Counted from the stretch's first letter, positions 1 through 6,211 are shown. The stretch: 32,773 bases of DNA from an uncultured Alistipes sp. (GCA_944320665.1 CALUII010000018.1:1-32773), one strand, 5' to 3'. Translations and numbers: made by a program. The notes: generated by a model from the sequence alone, not told the origin.

Positions 1-140
1 CAGCTTACCGAACCGCTGGCAATAATCGTAAACAGGTGGATCAGGTTCCCGGCGCATACTCCGAAGATGCCACCGAACGCCAGGATCCCGAATATCACCG
101 ATCCGACGTAGTTCTCGCGGATAATCCACTGCTCGTTCAT
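1..140 (-). CDS. Small membrane protein, truncated by window edge
   Basis: An open frame reads leftward from an ATG at 140-138 to the window edge without a stop (46 codons visible). It starts MNEQWIIRENYVGSV and continues with one clear hydrophobic helix (about residues 14-42, rich in F, I, G, L, A), so it probably sits in the inner membrane. The ATG overlaps the TGA of the upstream helix-turn-helix gene in an ATGA arrangement, so the two should be translationally coupled and belong to the same leftward early operon. I do not recognise a family. Small membrane proteins in early operons of temperate elements can be exclusion or anti-defence proteins, but nothing in the sequence proves that here. 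The coupling and hydrophobicity are seen; the function is unknown. Confidence 0.55.
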   Translation of the reverse strand, partial: MNEQWIIRENYVGSVIFGILAFGGIFGVCAGNLIHLFTIIASGSVS

Positions 141-322
141 AACTGTGCCGGATTTTGGGTCGGTTTGAAGACGCCGCCCCGAGAGAGAGCCACCTTGCGT
201 ATTTTGCAAGCTAACGGGGTATTCGTCTGGCCACTCAAGGCTTCCCGGATGGTCTTGCGGGAGACCCCAAGCAATTGTGCCAACTTGACGATCTCCCCAT
301 GTTCTACAAGTACTCTTGCCAT
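137..322 (-). CDS. Small helix-turn-helix protein, early regulator of integrated element
   Basis: A 61-residue basic protein beginning MARVLVEHGEIVKLAQLLGV. Residues about 11-31 (IVKLAQLLGVSRKTIREALSG) form a canonical helix-turn-helix, followed by a short basic tail (KIRKVALSRGG). It resembles the small Cro- or Ner-like regulators transcribed divergently from phage repressors. The ATG at 322 was chosen because the conserved-looking part begins there; an in-frame GTG at 352 would add ten residues (MRQIYEIIDF) and lies closer to the predicted leftward transcription start near 369. Its TGA overlaps the ATG of the following small membrane gene. Likely role, by position: repress or modulate the switch region or the repressor promoter. 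Family assignment is by motif only. Confidence 0.6.
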   Translation of the reverse strand: MARVLVEHGEIVKLAQLLGVSRKTIREALSGQTNTPLACKIRKVALSRGGVFKPTQNPAQL

Positions 323-346
323 AAAATCAATAATTTCGTATATTTG
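316..346 (+). promoter_or_regulatory. Candidate rightward promoter for the S24 repressor
   Basis: TATATTTG at 339-346 matches the Bacteroidetes -7 box and is preceded 20 nt upstream by a TTG-containing partial -33 box (about 316-318). The predicted start is near 353, with about 84 nt of leader before the repressor ATG at 437. It faces the leftward early promoter, so the two initial transcripts would overlap by roughly 16 nt. The -33 box is imperfect, hence moderate confidence. Confidence 0.4.
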
Positions 347-375
347 CCTCACAGGTTCCGTTTGAAACCTCGATG

Positions 376-406
376 CAAATATAATAGGATATTTCCTATT
401 AACAAA
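376..406 (-). promoter_or_regulatory. Leftward early promoter (TTTG-N19-TATATTTG)
   Basis: On the minus strand TTTG (plus 403-406) is followed after 19 nt by TATATTTG (plus 376-383), a full match to the Bacteroidetes consensus TTTG / TAnnTTTG. Predicted transcription start is near 369, leading into the small helix-turn-helix gene. The palindrome at 383-400 lies exactly in the spacer, so a bound repressor would block it. Confidence 0.6.
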
Positions 407-411
407 GGAAA
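383..411. promoter_or_regulatory. Operator-like palindromes between repressor and early gene
   Basis: AATAGGATATTTCCTATT at 383-400 is a perfect inverted repeat (7-bp arms, 4-bp centre). Overlapping it, TTTCCT (392-397) pairs with AGGAAA (406-411). Three AGGA/TCCT half-sites are thus spaced along one face between the divergent genes, overlapping the spacer and -33 box of the early promoter. The arrangement is typical of phage repressor operators; binding itself is inferred. Confidence 0.55.
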
Positions 412-436
412 GTGCGAGAATTTTATCTATTATTCT

Positions 437-1129
437 ATGTCTGCAATAGAGCGTTTGCGAGAATTTATTGAACGTAAAGGGATTAGTAAATATTCCTTTT
501 ATAAGGCCACAGGTGTAGCAAATGGCTATTTGGATAAAGGCGGGAATATAGGCTCGGACAAATGCGAGAAAATAAGCTATGTTTATCCTGATTTAAACCT
601 TGTGTGGCTTATAACTGGAAAAGGGAATATGCTCACTACCGAGGACGATCAAATTGCTAACATAGAGATTGGCGAACAGTTTCCTTTAAAGACTGATCGG
701 CGTATTGATTTGCAGAATGTTCCGCTGTACGAACTTGATGCCTCGGCGGGGTTGGTTGCTCTATTTGCCGACCACAACCGTCCTACACCCATATCTCACA
801 TCCAAATCCCCAACCTGCCACCTTGCGATGGGGCCGTCTACGTCCGGGGTGACTCGATGTATCCGTTACTGAAGAGCGGCGATATTGTATTGTATAAGGA
901 GATCCCCAACGGATCCCAAGGAATACTGTGGGGCGAGATGTACCTTTTGTCATTCACCATTGACGGCGAGAGCTATATCTCGATCAAATACATCCAGAAG
1001 GCAGACGACGATCGTTTTGTCCGACTCGTAAGCCACAACCCACACCATTCGCCGAAGGATATCCCGGCAGACTCAATCCAGGCGCTGGCCCTCATCAAGG
1101 CGAGCATCCGGTTCAACACGATGGGGTAG
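437..1129 (+). CDS. S24-family phage-type transcriptional repressor
   Basis: A 230-residue repressor of the LexA/CI-like S24 type. Residues 1-65 are a helix-turn-helix domain ending in the WLITGKGNML signature often seen in Bacteroidales phage repressors. Residues about 95-225 are the S24 peptidase fold: a possible Ala-Gly autocleavage site at A104-G105, the nucleophile S140 in RGDSMYP, and the general-base lysine at about K184 (ISIKY). It should repress the leftward early operon and be inactivated by RecA-stimulated self-cleavage. The ATG at 437 was chosen because upstream codons give an unrelated AT-rich extension covering the operators. Composition changes inside the gene: the DNA-binding half is visibly AT-richer than the peptidase half, suggesting modular exchange. 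Confidence 0.88.
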   Translation: MSAIERLREFIERKGISKYSFYKATGVANGYLDKGGNIGSDKCEKISYVYPDLNLVWLITGKGNMLTTEDDQIANIEIGEQFPLKTDRRIDLQNVPLYELDASAGLVALFADHNRPTPISHIQIPNLPPCDGAVYVRGDSMYPLLKSGDIVLYKEIPNGSQGILWGEMYLLSFTIDGESYISIKYIQKADDDRFVRLVSHNPHHSPKDIPADSIQALALIKASIRFNTMG

Positions 1130-1181
1130 TGCGGAACGTCGCGCGCACTTTTAGAGAGGAATTTTGCATACACACAAACGT

Positions 1182-1213
1182 AATGCACGCATATTCAACG
1201 ATATACGTGCATT
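1182..1213 (+). terminator. Hairpin after the repressor gene
   Basis: AATGCACGCATAT (1182-1194) and ATATACGTGCATT (1201-1213) pair at 12 of 13 positions around a 6-nt loop, 53 nt after the repressor stop. There is only a weak T-rich tail (gccattgtattt), so it may be an imperfect terminator or a protein-binding palindrome. Confidence 0.4.
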
Positions 1214-1325
1214 GCCATTGTATTTATCCCTGTCATTAAGTGGGTGTTATACGGCATATTCTGTGCACATACGGGTATAATATTGTATTTAACCCCATTC
1301 CACAGCGCGTAATTTTACACGTTTT

Positions 1326-1417
1326 TGTCCCCCTAAATGTCCCCCTAACGTGTACATTTCGTTTTTAATGGGCCGAAATTTTGTCCCCCTAAATGTCCCC
1401 CTAAATGTCCCCCTAAA
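1326..1417. repeat. Array of five TGTCCCCCTAAA repeats (2 + 3 copies)
   Basis: The 12-nt unit TGTCCCCCTAAA occurs at 1326-1337, 1338-1348 (last base lost), 1382-1393, 1394-1405 and 1406-1417, the copies in each cluster being head-to-tail without gaps. The 33 nt between clusters hold an ACATTTCGTTTT box. Units are too short and too tightly packed for CRISPR. Clustered direct repeats beyond the repressor, near a probable element boundary, fit binding sites for a transposase or integrase, but no enzyme is visible to confirm this. Confidence 0.75.
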
Positions 1418-1419
1418 GT

Positions 1420-1463
1420 TTCAAACAACCATATTGGTAAGAGTACCGACATGGTCGTTTGAA
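1420..1463. repeat. Long two-tier hairpin beside the repeat array
   Basis: TTCAAACAACCAT (1420-1432) pairs with ATGGTCGTTTGAA (1451-1463) at 12 of 13 positions, and GGTA (1436-1439) pairs with TACC (1444-1447) around an AGAG loop. It starts three bases after the fifth repeat unit. No T tract follows on either strand, so a terminator is unlikely; a recombinase or single-strand recognition structure is possible. Confidence 0.5.
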
Positions 1464-1601
1464 GGTCGATTGTAAGGTAGTTGAACGGTGTTTTGAACAC
1501 GCAGACGGGGCGCAGTAATTGATACGGGCATAAACACGCCTAATATAGGCAGAATAGGGCGTAGAAAGGGCCTGTGCGGTATTCTTGAGAAAATACACGC
1601 A

Positions 1602-1648
1602 CAAAAAAAGCTACCGAAAACAGGCCGTTTTAAGGCGTTCTCGGTAGC
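1602..1648 (-). terminator. Leftward rho-independent terminator-like hairpin
   Basis: GCTACCGAAAAC (1610-1621) pairs with GTTCTCGGTAGC (1637-1648) at 11 of 12 positions, with further GCC/GGC pairing inside. On the minus strand it is followed by seven T (plus 1603-1609). It would stop leftward transcription, although no leftward gene is visible to its right before the H1-like gene. Confidence 0.6.
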
Positions 1649-1885
1649 AATGTAACATTCCGGGTTGAACGGAGTGTTCAGATCATACAGAAGAGTATCA
1701 CTGAAGTAACACGAAAGTCACATTTCGTTTTGCAGCGTGTCCGGGAGTGCTGTTCCGCTAACTCGCTGATGTGTCGGTTAATGCATTACTTTTTGTTCCC
1801 TTCCGCATTTATACATTTCGTTTTACCCCCGGTATCGAAATGACGTTTTTTGCGATGCTTGATGCTGTAAATTGGATAATTTTCT

Positions 1886-1893
1886 TATCTTTG
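1886..1893 (+). promoter_or_regulatory. -7 box of the H1-like gene
   Basis: TATCTTTG matches the Bacteroidetes -7 consensus TAnnTTTG, 38 nt before the ATG at 1932. No good -33 TTTG lies at the expected distance. Confidence 0.5.
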
Positions 1894-1931
1894 CCACAAA
1901 TGTGAAACCCAACTAAAATTTTTGACACGTT

Positions 1932-2105
1932 ATGAAAGAGTTAGTAGATCAGATCCGGGCTCAGTACGAGGTCTTCGCTGCCAATGCGGAGGCCCAGGTT
2001 GAAAAGGGGAATAAGGCGGCCGGTACGCGTGCCCGTAAGGCTGCACTCGAAATTTCGAAGTTGATGAAGGATTTCCGCAAGGCATCGCTCGAAGCATCGA
2101 AATAG
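1932..2105 (+). CDS. Small histone H1-like protein
   Basis: A 57-residue protein too short for most automated ORF lists. It begins MKELVDQIRAQYEVF and has an acidic first half followed by a basic KAAGTRARKAALEISKLMK stretch, then FRKASLEASK. This is the layout of the Bacteroidetes histone H1-like (Hc1 type) proteins, which bind DNA through Lys/Ala-rich helices and are thought to help compact the nucleoid. It has its own -7 box and a strong terminator directly after it, so it is transcribed alone. The start is the only ATG in frame near the promoter. It appears to be the first host gene next to the integrated element. Confidence 0.8.
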   Translation: MKELVDQIRAQYEVFAANAEAQVEKGNKAAGTRARKAALEISKLMKDFRKASLEASK

Positions 2106-2136
2106 TTGTGACGCTTATTTGATGTAAAAAAAAGTC

Positions 2137-2176
2137 AAAAAGGCCGCAATCTCTGCTAGGAGATTGCGGCCTTTTT
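2137..2176. terminator. Bidirectional terminator (H1-like gene / eptA-type gene)
   Basis: A perfect 17-bp stem (2137-2153 with 2160-2176) around a 6-nt loop, with A tract on the left and T tract on the right, so it can serve both the rightward H1-like gene and the leftward phosphoethanolamine transferase. A run of nine G follows at 2181-2189. Confidence 0.9.
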
Positions 2177-2209
2177 CTATGGGGGGGGGAAACGAAATCC
2201 TTGACCTGT

Positions 2210-3934
2210 TTACAACGTGACTCCGTACCGATGCAGCGTGGCTACATCCTGGTCCGAGAGACCCGTTTCGATAAAGGGTACAGCCTCGTTATGGTCGTTC
2301 AGATAGCGACGCGGACGATGTCGGTCGTAGGTCGTATCGACGAGTGATACTTCGGGGTTAAGGTATCGACTTTCGATCGAGGCCATGTCCGCCATCGTAT
2401 GGAACAGGGCGTGGGTCGTGGCGGGGGCATTGCTGTTCTGTTCTGCGGCTGCGACCTTTTCGGGGAAATTGCGTCGGTAGCGATCCGAAAACCAGGCCAG
2501 GCTGGCTACATAGATCTGGTAGGCGGTCGTTGTCGGCGAGGCATGCAAGAATCGTTCGCGTTCGTCGTCGAGTAAGTCTTCTCCGTGGTCCGCGCAATAG
2601 AGCAGGGCCACATTGGCATCAAGTCCGCGCAGGTAGGCGATCGTCGAAGCCAGGAAGTGATCTGTGTAGTGAATCGAATTGTCGTAGGCATTTGTCAGTT
2701 TGGTCCTGTGTTGCACGGCGATGGCGACGTCGTCGTCGGGCATAAAACAGGCTGCTTCGCGCGGATAGCGCTGGTGGTAGCTGAAGTGTGAGCCGTAACA
2801 GTGCAGAATGAAGAGCATCTTGGAGGCGGAACTTGTTTCGATGGCCCGTTGCAGTTCGTCGAGTAACTGCATGTCGTAGCGTGGTGACCGGATGTAGAGC
2901 AGATGATCGGCATCATGAGCCAATTTGTCGATCATGGCGCCTTGGGGCGACTGGTTGGAGATGAACCAGGTTTCGAAACCGACTTCGTTGAAGAGAGCCG
3001 GAAGTCCCTTGCGGCGATAGAGTTCGGAATGTTCGTCCGTATCGACTGATGAAAGAATCATCGGAACACTCTTGTGGGTTGTGTTGCTCTGTGTGAGCAT
3101 GTTCCGGAAACAGATCAGGTCGTTGTGGGTCGAAAGTTCGGGATTGGTCGGCCGTGAGTAACCCCACAGTTGCCAGTTCATTGCGCGTGAGGCCTCTCCG
3201 ATGATATAAACATAGATCTCCTTTTCGCTTGGAGCTACGGAGGTGGGGGCACGGTGGGCGTCGAAGGTGAAGTGGGCCGATGTCTCCTCGAAGTGCTGCA
3301 TCAGGCGGAACTCCTGAGCGCAGAGTTTGATGTTGTATATTACGTTGACCGGGAAGATATCGTTGCGCAGTACGTGCTCCTCGCCCGAGCGATGGGCCGT
3401 CCACAGCGACAGTCCGCCGATACACATCAGGGCACAGCCAATCAGTGAGAGGTTCTTGCGAGTTGTGGTCGATAGATAACGCCGGTGGGCAATCTCGCGG
3501 GCTGCGAACCAGAGCAGCGGTACATAGATCAGGCAGACCAGCAGGATGGCCGGATAAATATTCGAAAGCAATTCGCCCGCTTCACCCGGATTCGTGGTGA
3601 GAACATTGGTGAACATGTCGGTGGCAATGATCGAATTGCCAAATAGATACAGCAATACGATCTGAAATGCAGCCAGTACCAATAAAGGAAAACCAAGCCA
3701 GATCATCACTCCGGAGCGCGGCAGGGCCACACTCCAGACCATATAGAATCCGAGGGGGAGCAGAATCAGGGCTTCGACCGTCCAAAGCGGATATCCCTCC
3801 GTGTTGGCCAGCACGCAGTTGGGGATGATCAGGGCAATGAAAAAGCAAACCGAAAGCAGGGTAGAGAACCTGCTTCGGTTGCGTACCATGGCCCGTCGTC
3901 GGCGGAAACTTTTAGGCGGTCGCTGACGTCCCAT
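2210..3934 (-). CDS. Phosphoethanolamine transferase, EptA/sulfatase family
   Basis: A 574-residue inner-membrane enzyme of the alkaline-phosphatase fold that moves phosphoethanolamine from phosphatidylethanolamine onto lipid A or another envelope glycan, lowering negative charge and often raising resistance to cationic peptides. Four or five membrane helices lie within residues 25-180. The periplasmic catalytic domain from about 235 shows the metal ligand E247 (IIGEASR), the nucleophile threonine (T285 or T286 in QSNTTHKSVP), H383 (YGSHF), D449-H450-G-E452 and H464 (LHASP). All expected catalytic residues are present, so it should be active. Its ATG directly follows the TAA of the redoxin-like gene, indicating an operon. 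A start at internal Met16 is also possible. The exact acceptor is not evident. Confidence 0.85.
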   Translation of the reverse strand: MGRQRPPKSFRRRRAMVRNRSRFSTLLSVCFFIALIIPNCVLANTEGYPLWTVEALILLPLGFYMVWSVALPRSGVMIWLGFPLLVLAAFQIVLLYLFGNSIIATDMFTNVLTTNPGEAGELLSNIYPAILLVCLIYVPLLWFAAREIAHRRYLSTTTRKNLSLIGCALMCIGGLSLWTAHRSGEEHVLRNDIFPVNVIYNIKLCAQEFRLMQHFEETSAHFTFDAHRAPTSVAPSEKEIYVYIIGEASRAMNWQLWGYSRPTNPELSTHNDLICFRNMLTQSNTTHKSVPMILSSVDTDEHSELYRRKGLPALFNEVGFETWFISNQSPQGAMIDKLAHDADHLLYIRSPRYDMQLLDELQRAIETSSASKMLFILHCYGSHFSYHQRYPREAACFMPDDDVAIAVQHRTKLTNAYDNSIHYTDHFLASTIAYLRGLDANVALLYCADHGEDLLDDERERFLHASPTTTAYQIYVASLAWFSDRYRRNFPEKVAAAEQNSNAPATTHALFHTMADMASIESRYLNPEVSLVDTTYDRHRPRRYLNDHNEAVPFIETGLSDQDVATLHRYGVTL

Positions 3935-4459
3935 TTATCGGTAGTTGTCTACGATCTTGTAGAATTTCTCAGCTTCGGCCGGAGATATCTCTCCCTTGTG
4001 GACATAGACCAATTCGCCCTCTTTGGAGACCAGCAGCAGTACGAACTGATTGTTGCAGTCGCCCAATCCCCAGGCGGTGCTGAGAATGCGGTTTTCGTCG
4101 GCCAGAATGGTTGCATGATTTTCGATCGTACGTTTGCGGGCGATGTTTCGGGCCATTCCGTTCGGTACGAGCGGCGCGTCTTTCAGATTCATGACGCCGA
4201 AGCTGTAGATGTTTTCTCCGGCGGCGCGGTGGTTGCGTTCGAGTTCGTCGGTAAATGCCTCGTTTTGTTTGGGGTGATCGGGATCGACGTAGAAGATCAT
4301 GAGGTTCTTGTCGCCGAAATGGGGCAGGCGGGCCGGTTGGCCTTCCAGGCTAATCAGTTCGACGTTCTTCACCTTACGGGGCAATTGCTGGGCATTGAGG
4401 CTCATGGGGAGCAACAGTGCGAGGAGGAGCAAAGCTCGGATTGATGCATGTTTTTTCAT
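3935..4459 (-). CDS. Secreted redoxin-like (YtfJ-type) protein without CxxC
   Basis: A 174-residue protein with a signal peptide (residues 1-23, MKKHASIRALLLLALLLP region, cleavage after LNA). The rest has a thioredoxin-like fold pattern (LISLEGQPARLPHF, MIFYVDPDHPKQNEAF, ATILADENR, FVLLLVSKEGELVYVHKG), similar to YtfJ-family periplasmic proteins. The usual CxxC is absent: the active-site position reads DPDHPKQ, and the only cysteine visible is in GDCNNQ. So it is unlikely to be a classic disulfide reductase and may be a binding or assembly factor. The ATG at 4459 was chosen over an upstream ATG because it starts the signal peptide. It heads an operon with the phosphoethanolamine transferase. 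Confidence 0.65.
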   Translation of the reverse strand: MKKHASIRALLLLALLLPMSLNAQQLPRKVKNVELISLEGQPARLPHFGDKNLMIFYVDPDHPKQNEAFTDELERNHRAAGENIYSFGVMNLKDAPLVPNGMARNIARKRTIENHATILADENRILSTAWGLGDCNNQFVLLLVSKEGELVYVHKGEISPAEAEKFYKIVDNYR

Positions 4460-4512
4460 AAATAGTTCTCTTCTCACGTTAGAATCCAACTTCACGAATT
4501 ACGTTACGATTG

Positions 4513-4520
4513 CAAAGGTA
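4513..4520 (-). promoter_or_regulatory. -7 box for the redoxin-like/transferase operon
   Basis: TACCTTTG on the minus strand (plus 4513-4520) matches TAnnTTTG, 53 nt upstream of the ATG at 4459. No clear -33 TTTG at 19-21 nt. Confidence 0.45.
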
Positions 4521-4860
4521 TAACAAAATCATGAAATACGCTTGTCCGACAGGCCGCATTCGTGTTCTATTCTACTGTGCGGGCCCGAAGACGAATGCGT
4601 CGTGGTGAATGATGGCCCGGGAAGAATAAACAGGCGGGGCGGAAAGGGTAGAATGCGTGGGTGGAATCGGATTATGGTTGTAAAGTGTTTATATGTAGTT
4701 GTTTGCATTTCCGTACGATGGTTTGTCTGAAAACAGAGCGTATGAAATGCGAGCCTTTTTATTGGGATTCGTTACCTTTGCGGGGCCGCAGCCCGTATCG
4801 GCCGATTCGGCGGATGGAGGACGAGGGGTGATCAATAATTTTTTACAATATCTTTTTATT
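4521..4860. other. Gene-free divergent intergenic region
   Basis: About 340 bp between the leftward redoxin-like operon and the rightward phosphatase. Short ORFs here lack any family signal. Apart from the two promoter boxes (4513 and 4773) I see no hairpin, repeat or RNA motif. Confidence 0.5.
4773..4780 (+). promoter_or_regulatory. -7 box of the tyrosine phosphatase gene
   Basis: TACCTTTG matches TAnnTTTG exactly and lies 80 nt before the ATG at 4861. The -33 region is not a clear match. Confidence 0.45.
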
Positions 4861-5346
4861 ATGAGTGATACGTACAAGGTGCTTTTTGTCTGTTTGGGTA
4901 ACATTTGCCGCTCACCGGCAGCCGAGGAGATTCTGCGTCACATGGTGCAAGAGCAGGGGTTGCAGCAGCGGATCGAGGTCGATTCGGCTGGAACATACGC
5001 CGGCCATCGGGGAGAATTACCCGACCCACGGATGCGGGTGGCTGCCGCTCGCCGGGGGTATGAGCTGATGCATCGGGCGAGACCCGTACGCCGCGAAGAC
5101 TTCTATGAGTTTGATCGTATTGTGGTGATGGACGATACGAATTACGAAAACATGCATCGGTTGGCTCCATCACGTGATTGTGCCGAGAAGATCTTCCGTA
5201 TGACAGAATTCTGTCCTCATTCCGAACGGACCTATGTTCCGGATCCCTATTACGAGGGGCACGAAGGTTTTGAACTGGTGCTCGATCTGTTGGAAGAGGG
5301 GTGTGCCGGTTTGCTGGAGGAGATCAGAAGTCAAATCCGAAACTGA
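4861..5346 (+). CDS. Low-molecular-weight protein-tyrosine phosphatase
   Basis: A 161-residue cytoplasmic phosphatase with the P-loop CLGNICRSP (C11, R17) at the start and the general-acid loop DPYY (D128) near the end, the standard order and length of the family. It would dephosphorylate phosphotyrosine, in bacteria often on tyrosine kinases of capsule or exopolysaccharide assembly; no such kinase is in this window. The ATG at 4861 places the P-loop at its usual position; an upstream in-frame ATG would add 54 unrelated residues across the promoter. The last 23 bases overlap the end of the convergent PorV-like gene. Confidence 0.92.
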   Translation: MSDTYKVLFVCLGNICRSPAAEEILRHMVQEQGLQQRIEVDSAGTYAGHRGELPDPRMRVAAARRGYELMHRARPVRREDFYEFDRIVVMDDTNYENMHRLAPSRDCAEKIFRMTEFCPHSERTYVPDPYYEGHEGFELVLDLLEEGCAGLLEEIRSQIRN

Positions 5347-6211
5347 TCGAGCAGGCGTTGTGAGCCCACGAATGCTTCTCGGCTACCAGGTAGGCAAAGT
5401 CAAGCCGCAGATGCAGGAAGCGTATGCCGGCGCCGAATGATCCGTAGTTGGGCGAGTATGCCGTGTCACCGCCGTAGTGGTAGCCGCAGCGGAACTGAAC
5501 GAGTTGCATGAGGTTGTATTCGGCGCCGACCGAACCTTGGAAACTCCGGATATGGGCCGGATTGAAGTATCCGCCCAGGTCGGCTGCAACGGTGATTTCG
5601 TGAGCGTCGGTAATGAAGGTGTCGAAGGCGGCGCCTACGGTTAAGCCGACCGGCAACATCTTGCCCTGAAGCGGGGCGTTGAACCAGCCGCCCAAATTCG
5701 AAAGTTTGGCACCGAAACGCAGATTCGAGTAGTAGCCCACCTCTTCGAGCGGCAACAGGTAGAGGGCGCTCAGGTCGGCAGCCAAAGCATCGTTGTTGCT
5801 GACATCGGGGCGCCGCAGATGGGTGTAGCGTGCTACGATTCCCAGAGACCAGCGTTCTCCGAAGCGGCGGGCGTAACCGAGATCGATCATCATGTCGTTA
5901 TCGCCCGGTGCGTGACGGAATTGGCGCCATCCGGCCAGCAGCGAATTGCGTGAGGCGATGTTGCAGAACCCCGAGACCGTGTAGCAGTTGTACTCTTCGA
6001 GCATGAGGTAACTGGCCGAGAGTTGTGCCTGCATGGGGGACATGGGGGCGCTGGCGGCGTTGTTGAATACGGCATGAGAGGCTGCGAGCGTCGTGGTGGC
6101 GACACCGCCCATCGCCATGCTTTTTGCGTCGAGGCTCATGGTCGGCAGCTCCTGGGGTTGAGCCGTCAGGAATGCTGTGCAGGCAAGCAGAAGAAGTCCG
6201 AGTCGTTTCAT
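5324..6211 (-). CDS. PorV/PorQ-family outer-membrane beta-barrel protein
   Basis: A 295-residue outer-membrane protein. Signal peptide residues 1-17 (MKRLGLLLLACTAFLTA), then the family signature SLDAKSMAMGGVATTT and N-N-A-A-S-A-P, followed by alternating aromatic beta strands and a terminal phenylalanine (SISFGFDF), the outer-membrane insertion signal. PorV/PorQ proteins are barrels, some of which serve type IX secretion (PorV as shuttle, PorQ as attachment-complex part), but the family also has members of unknown role; no other type IX genes are here. Start chosen at 6211 because it opens the signal peptide. The stop overlaps the convergent phosphatase gene by 23 bp. Confidence 0.75.
   Translation of the reverse strand: MKRLGLLLLACTAFLTAQPQELPTMSLDAKSMAMGGVATTTLAASHAVFNNAASAPMSPMQAQLSASYLMLEEYNCYTVSGFCNIASRNSLLAGWRQFRHAPGDNDMMIDLGYARRFGERWSLGIVARYTHLRRPDVSNNDALAADLSALYLLPLEEVGYYSNLRFGAKLSNLGGWFNAPLQGKMLPVGLTVGAAFDTFITDAHEITVAADLGGYFNPAHIRSFQGSVGAEYNLMQLVQFRCGYHYGGDTAYSPNYGSFGAGIRFLHLRLDFAYLVAEKHSWAHNACSISFGFDF

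Larger units (their letters stand above)
1354..1824. repeat. Three dispersed copies of ACATTTCGTTTT
   Basis: The exact 12-mer ACATTTCGTTTT is present at 1354-1365, 1720-1731 and 1813-1824, all in the same orientation, and not noticed elsewhere in the window. Spacing is irregular (366 and 93 nt). They flank the gene-free stretch between the repressor and the host H1-like gene and could be end-binding sites of a transposable element. Confidence 0.6.
1130..1880. other. Gene-free, repeat-rich stretch; probable element end
   Basis: No convincing coding region is present over about 750 bp. It holds the hairpin at 1182, the TGTCCCCCTAAA array, the hairpin at 1420, the terminator-like hairpin at 1610 and three ACATTTCGTTTT boxes. 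A partial direct similarity (GTTGAACGG-GTGTT type) is seen near 1481 and 1662. The repressor points into this stretch and a host gene with its own promoter follows, so the element boundary most likely lies here; its exact base cannot be fixed from one sequence. Confidence 0.5.

Noticed and set aside
1326..1417. CRISPR array
   Set aside because: The 12-nt units abut without spacers and no cas genes are present.
1413..1604. A 63-codon minus-strand frame in the repeat-rich stretch
   Set aside because: Passes through the hairpin and repeat edge and shows no family pattern; likely chance.
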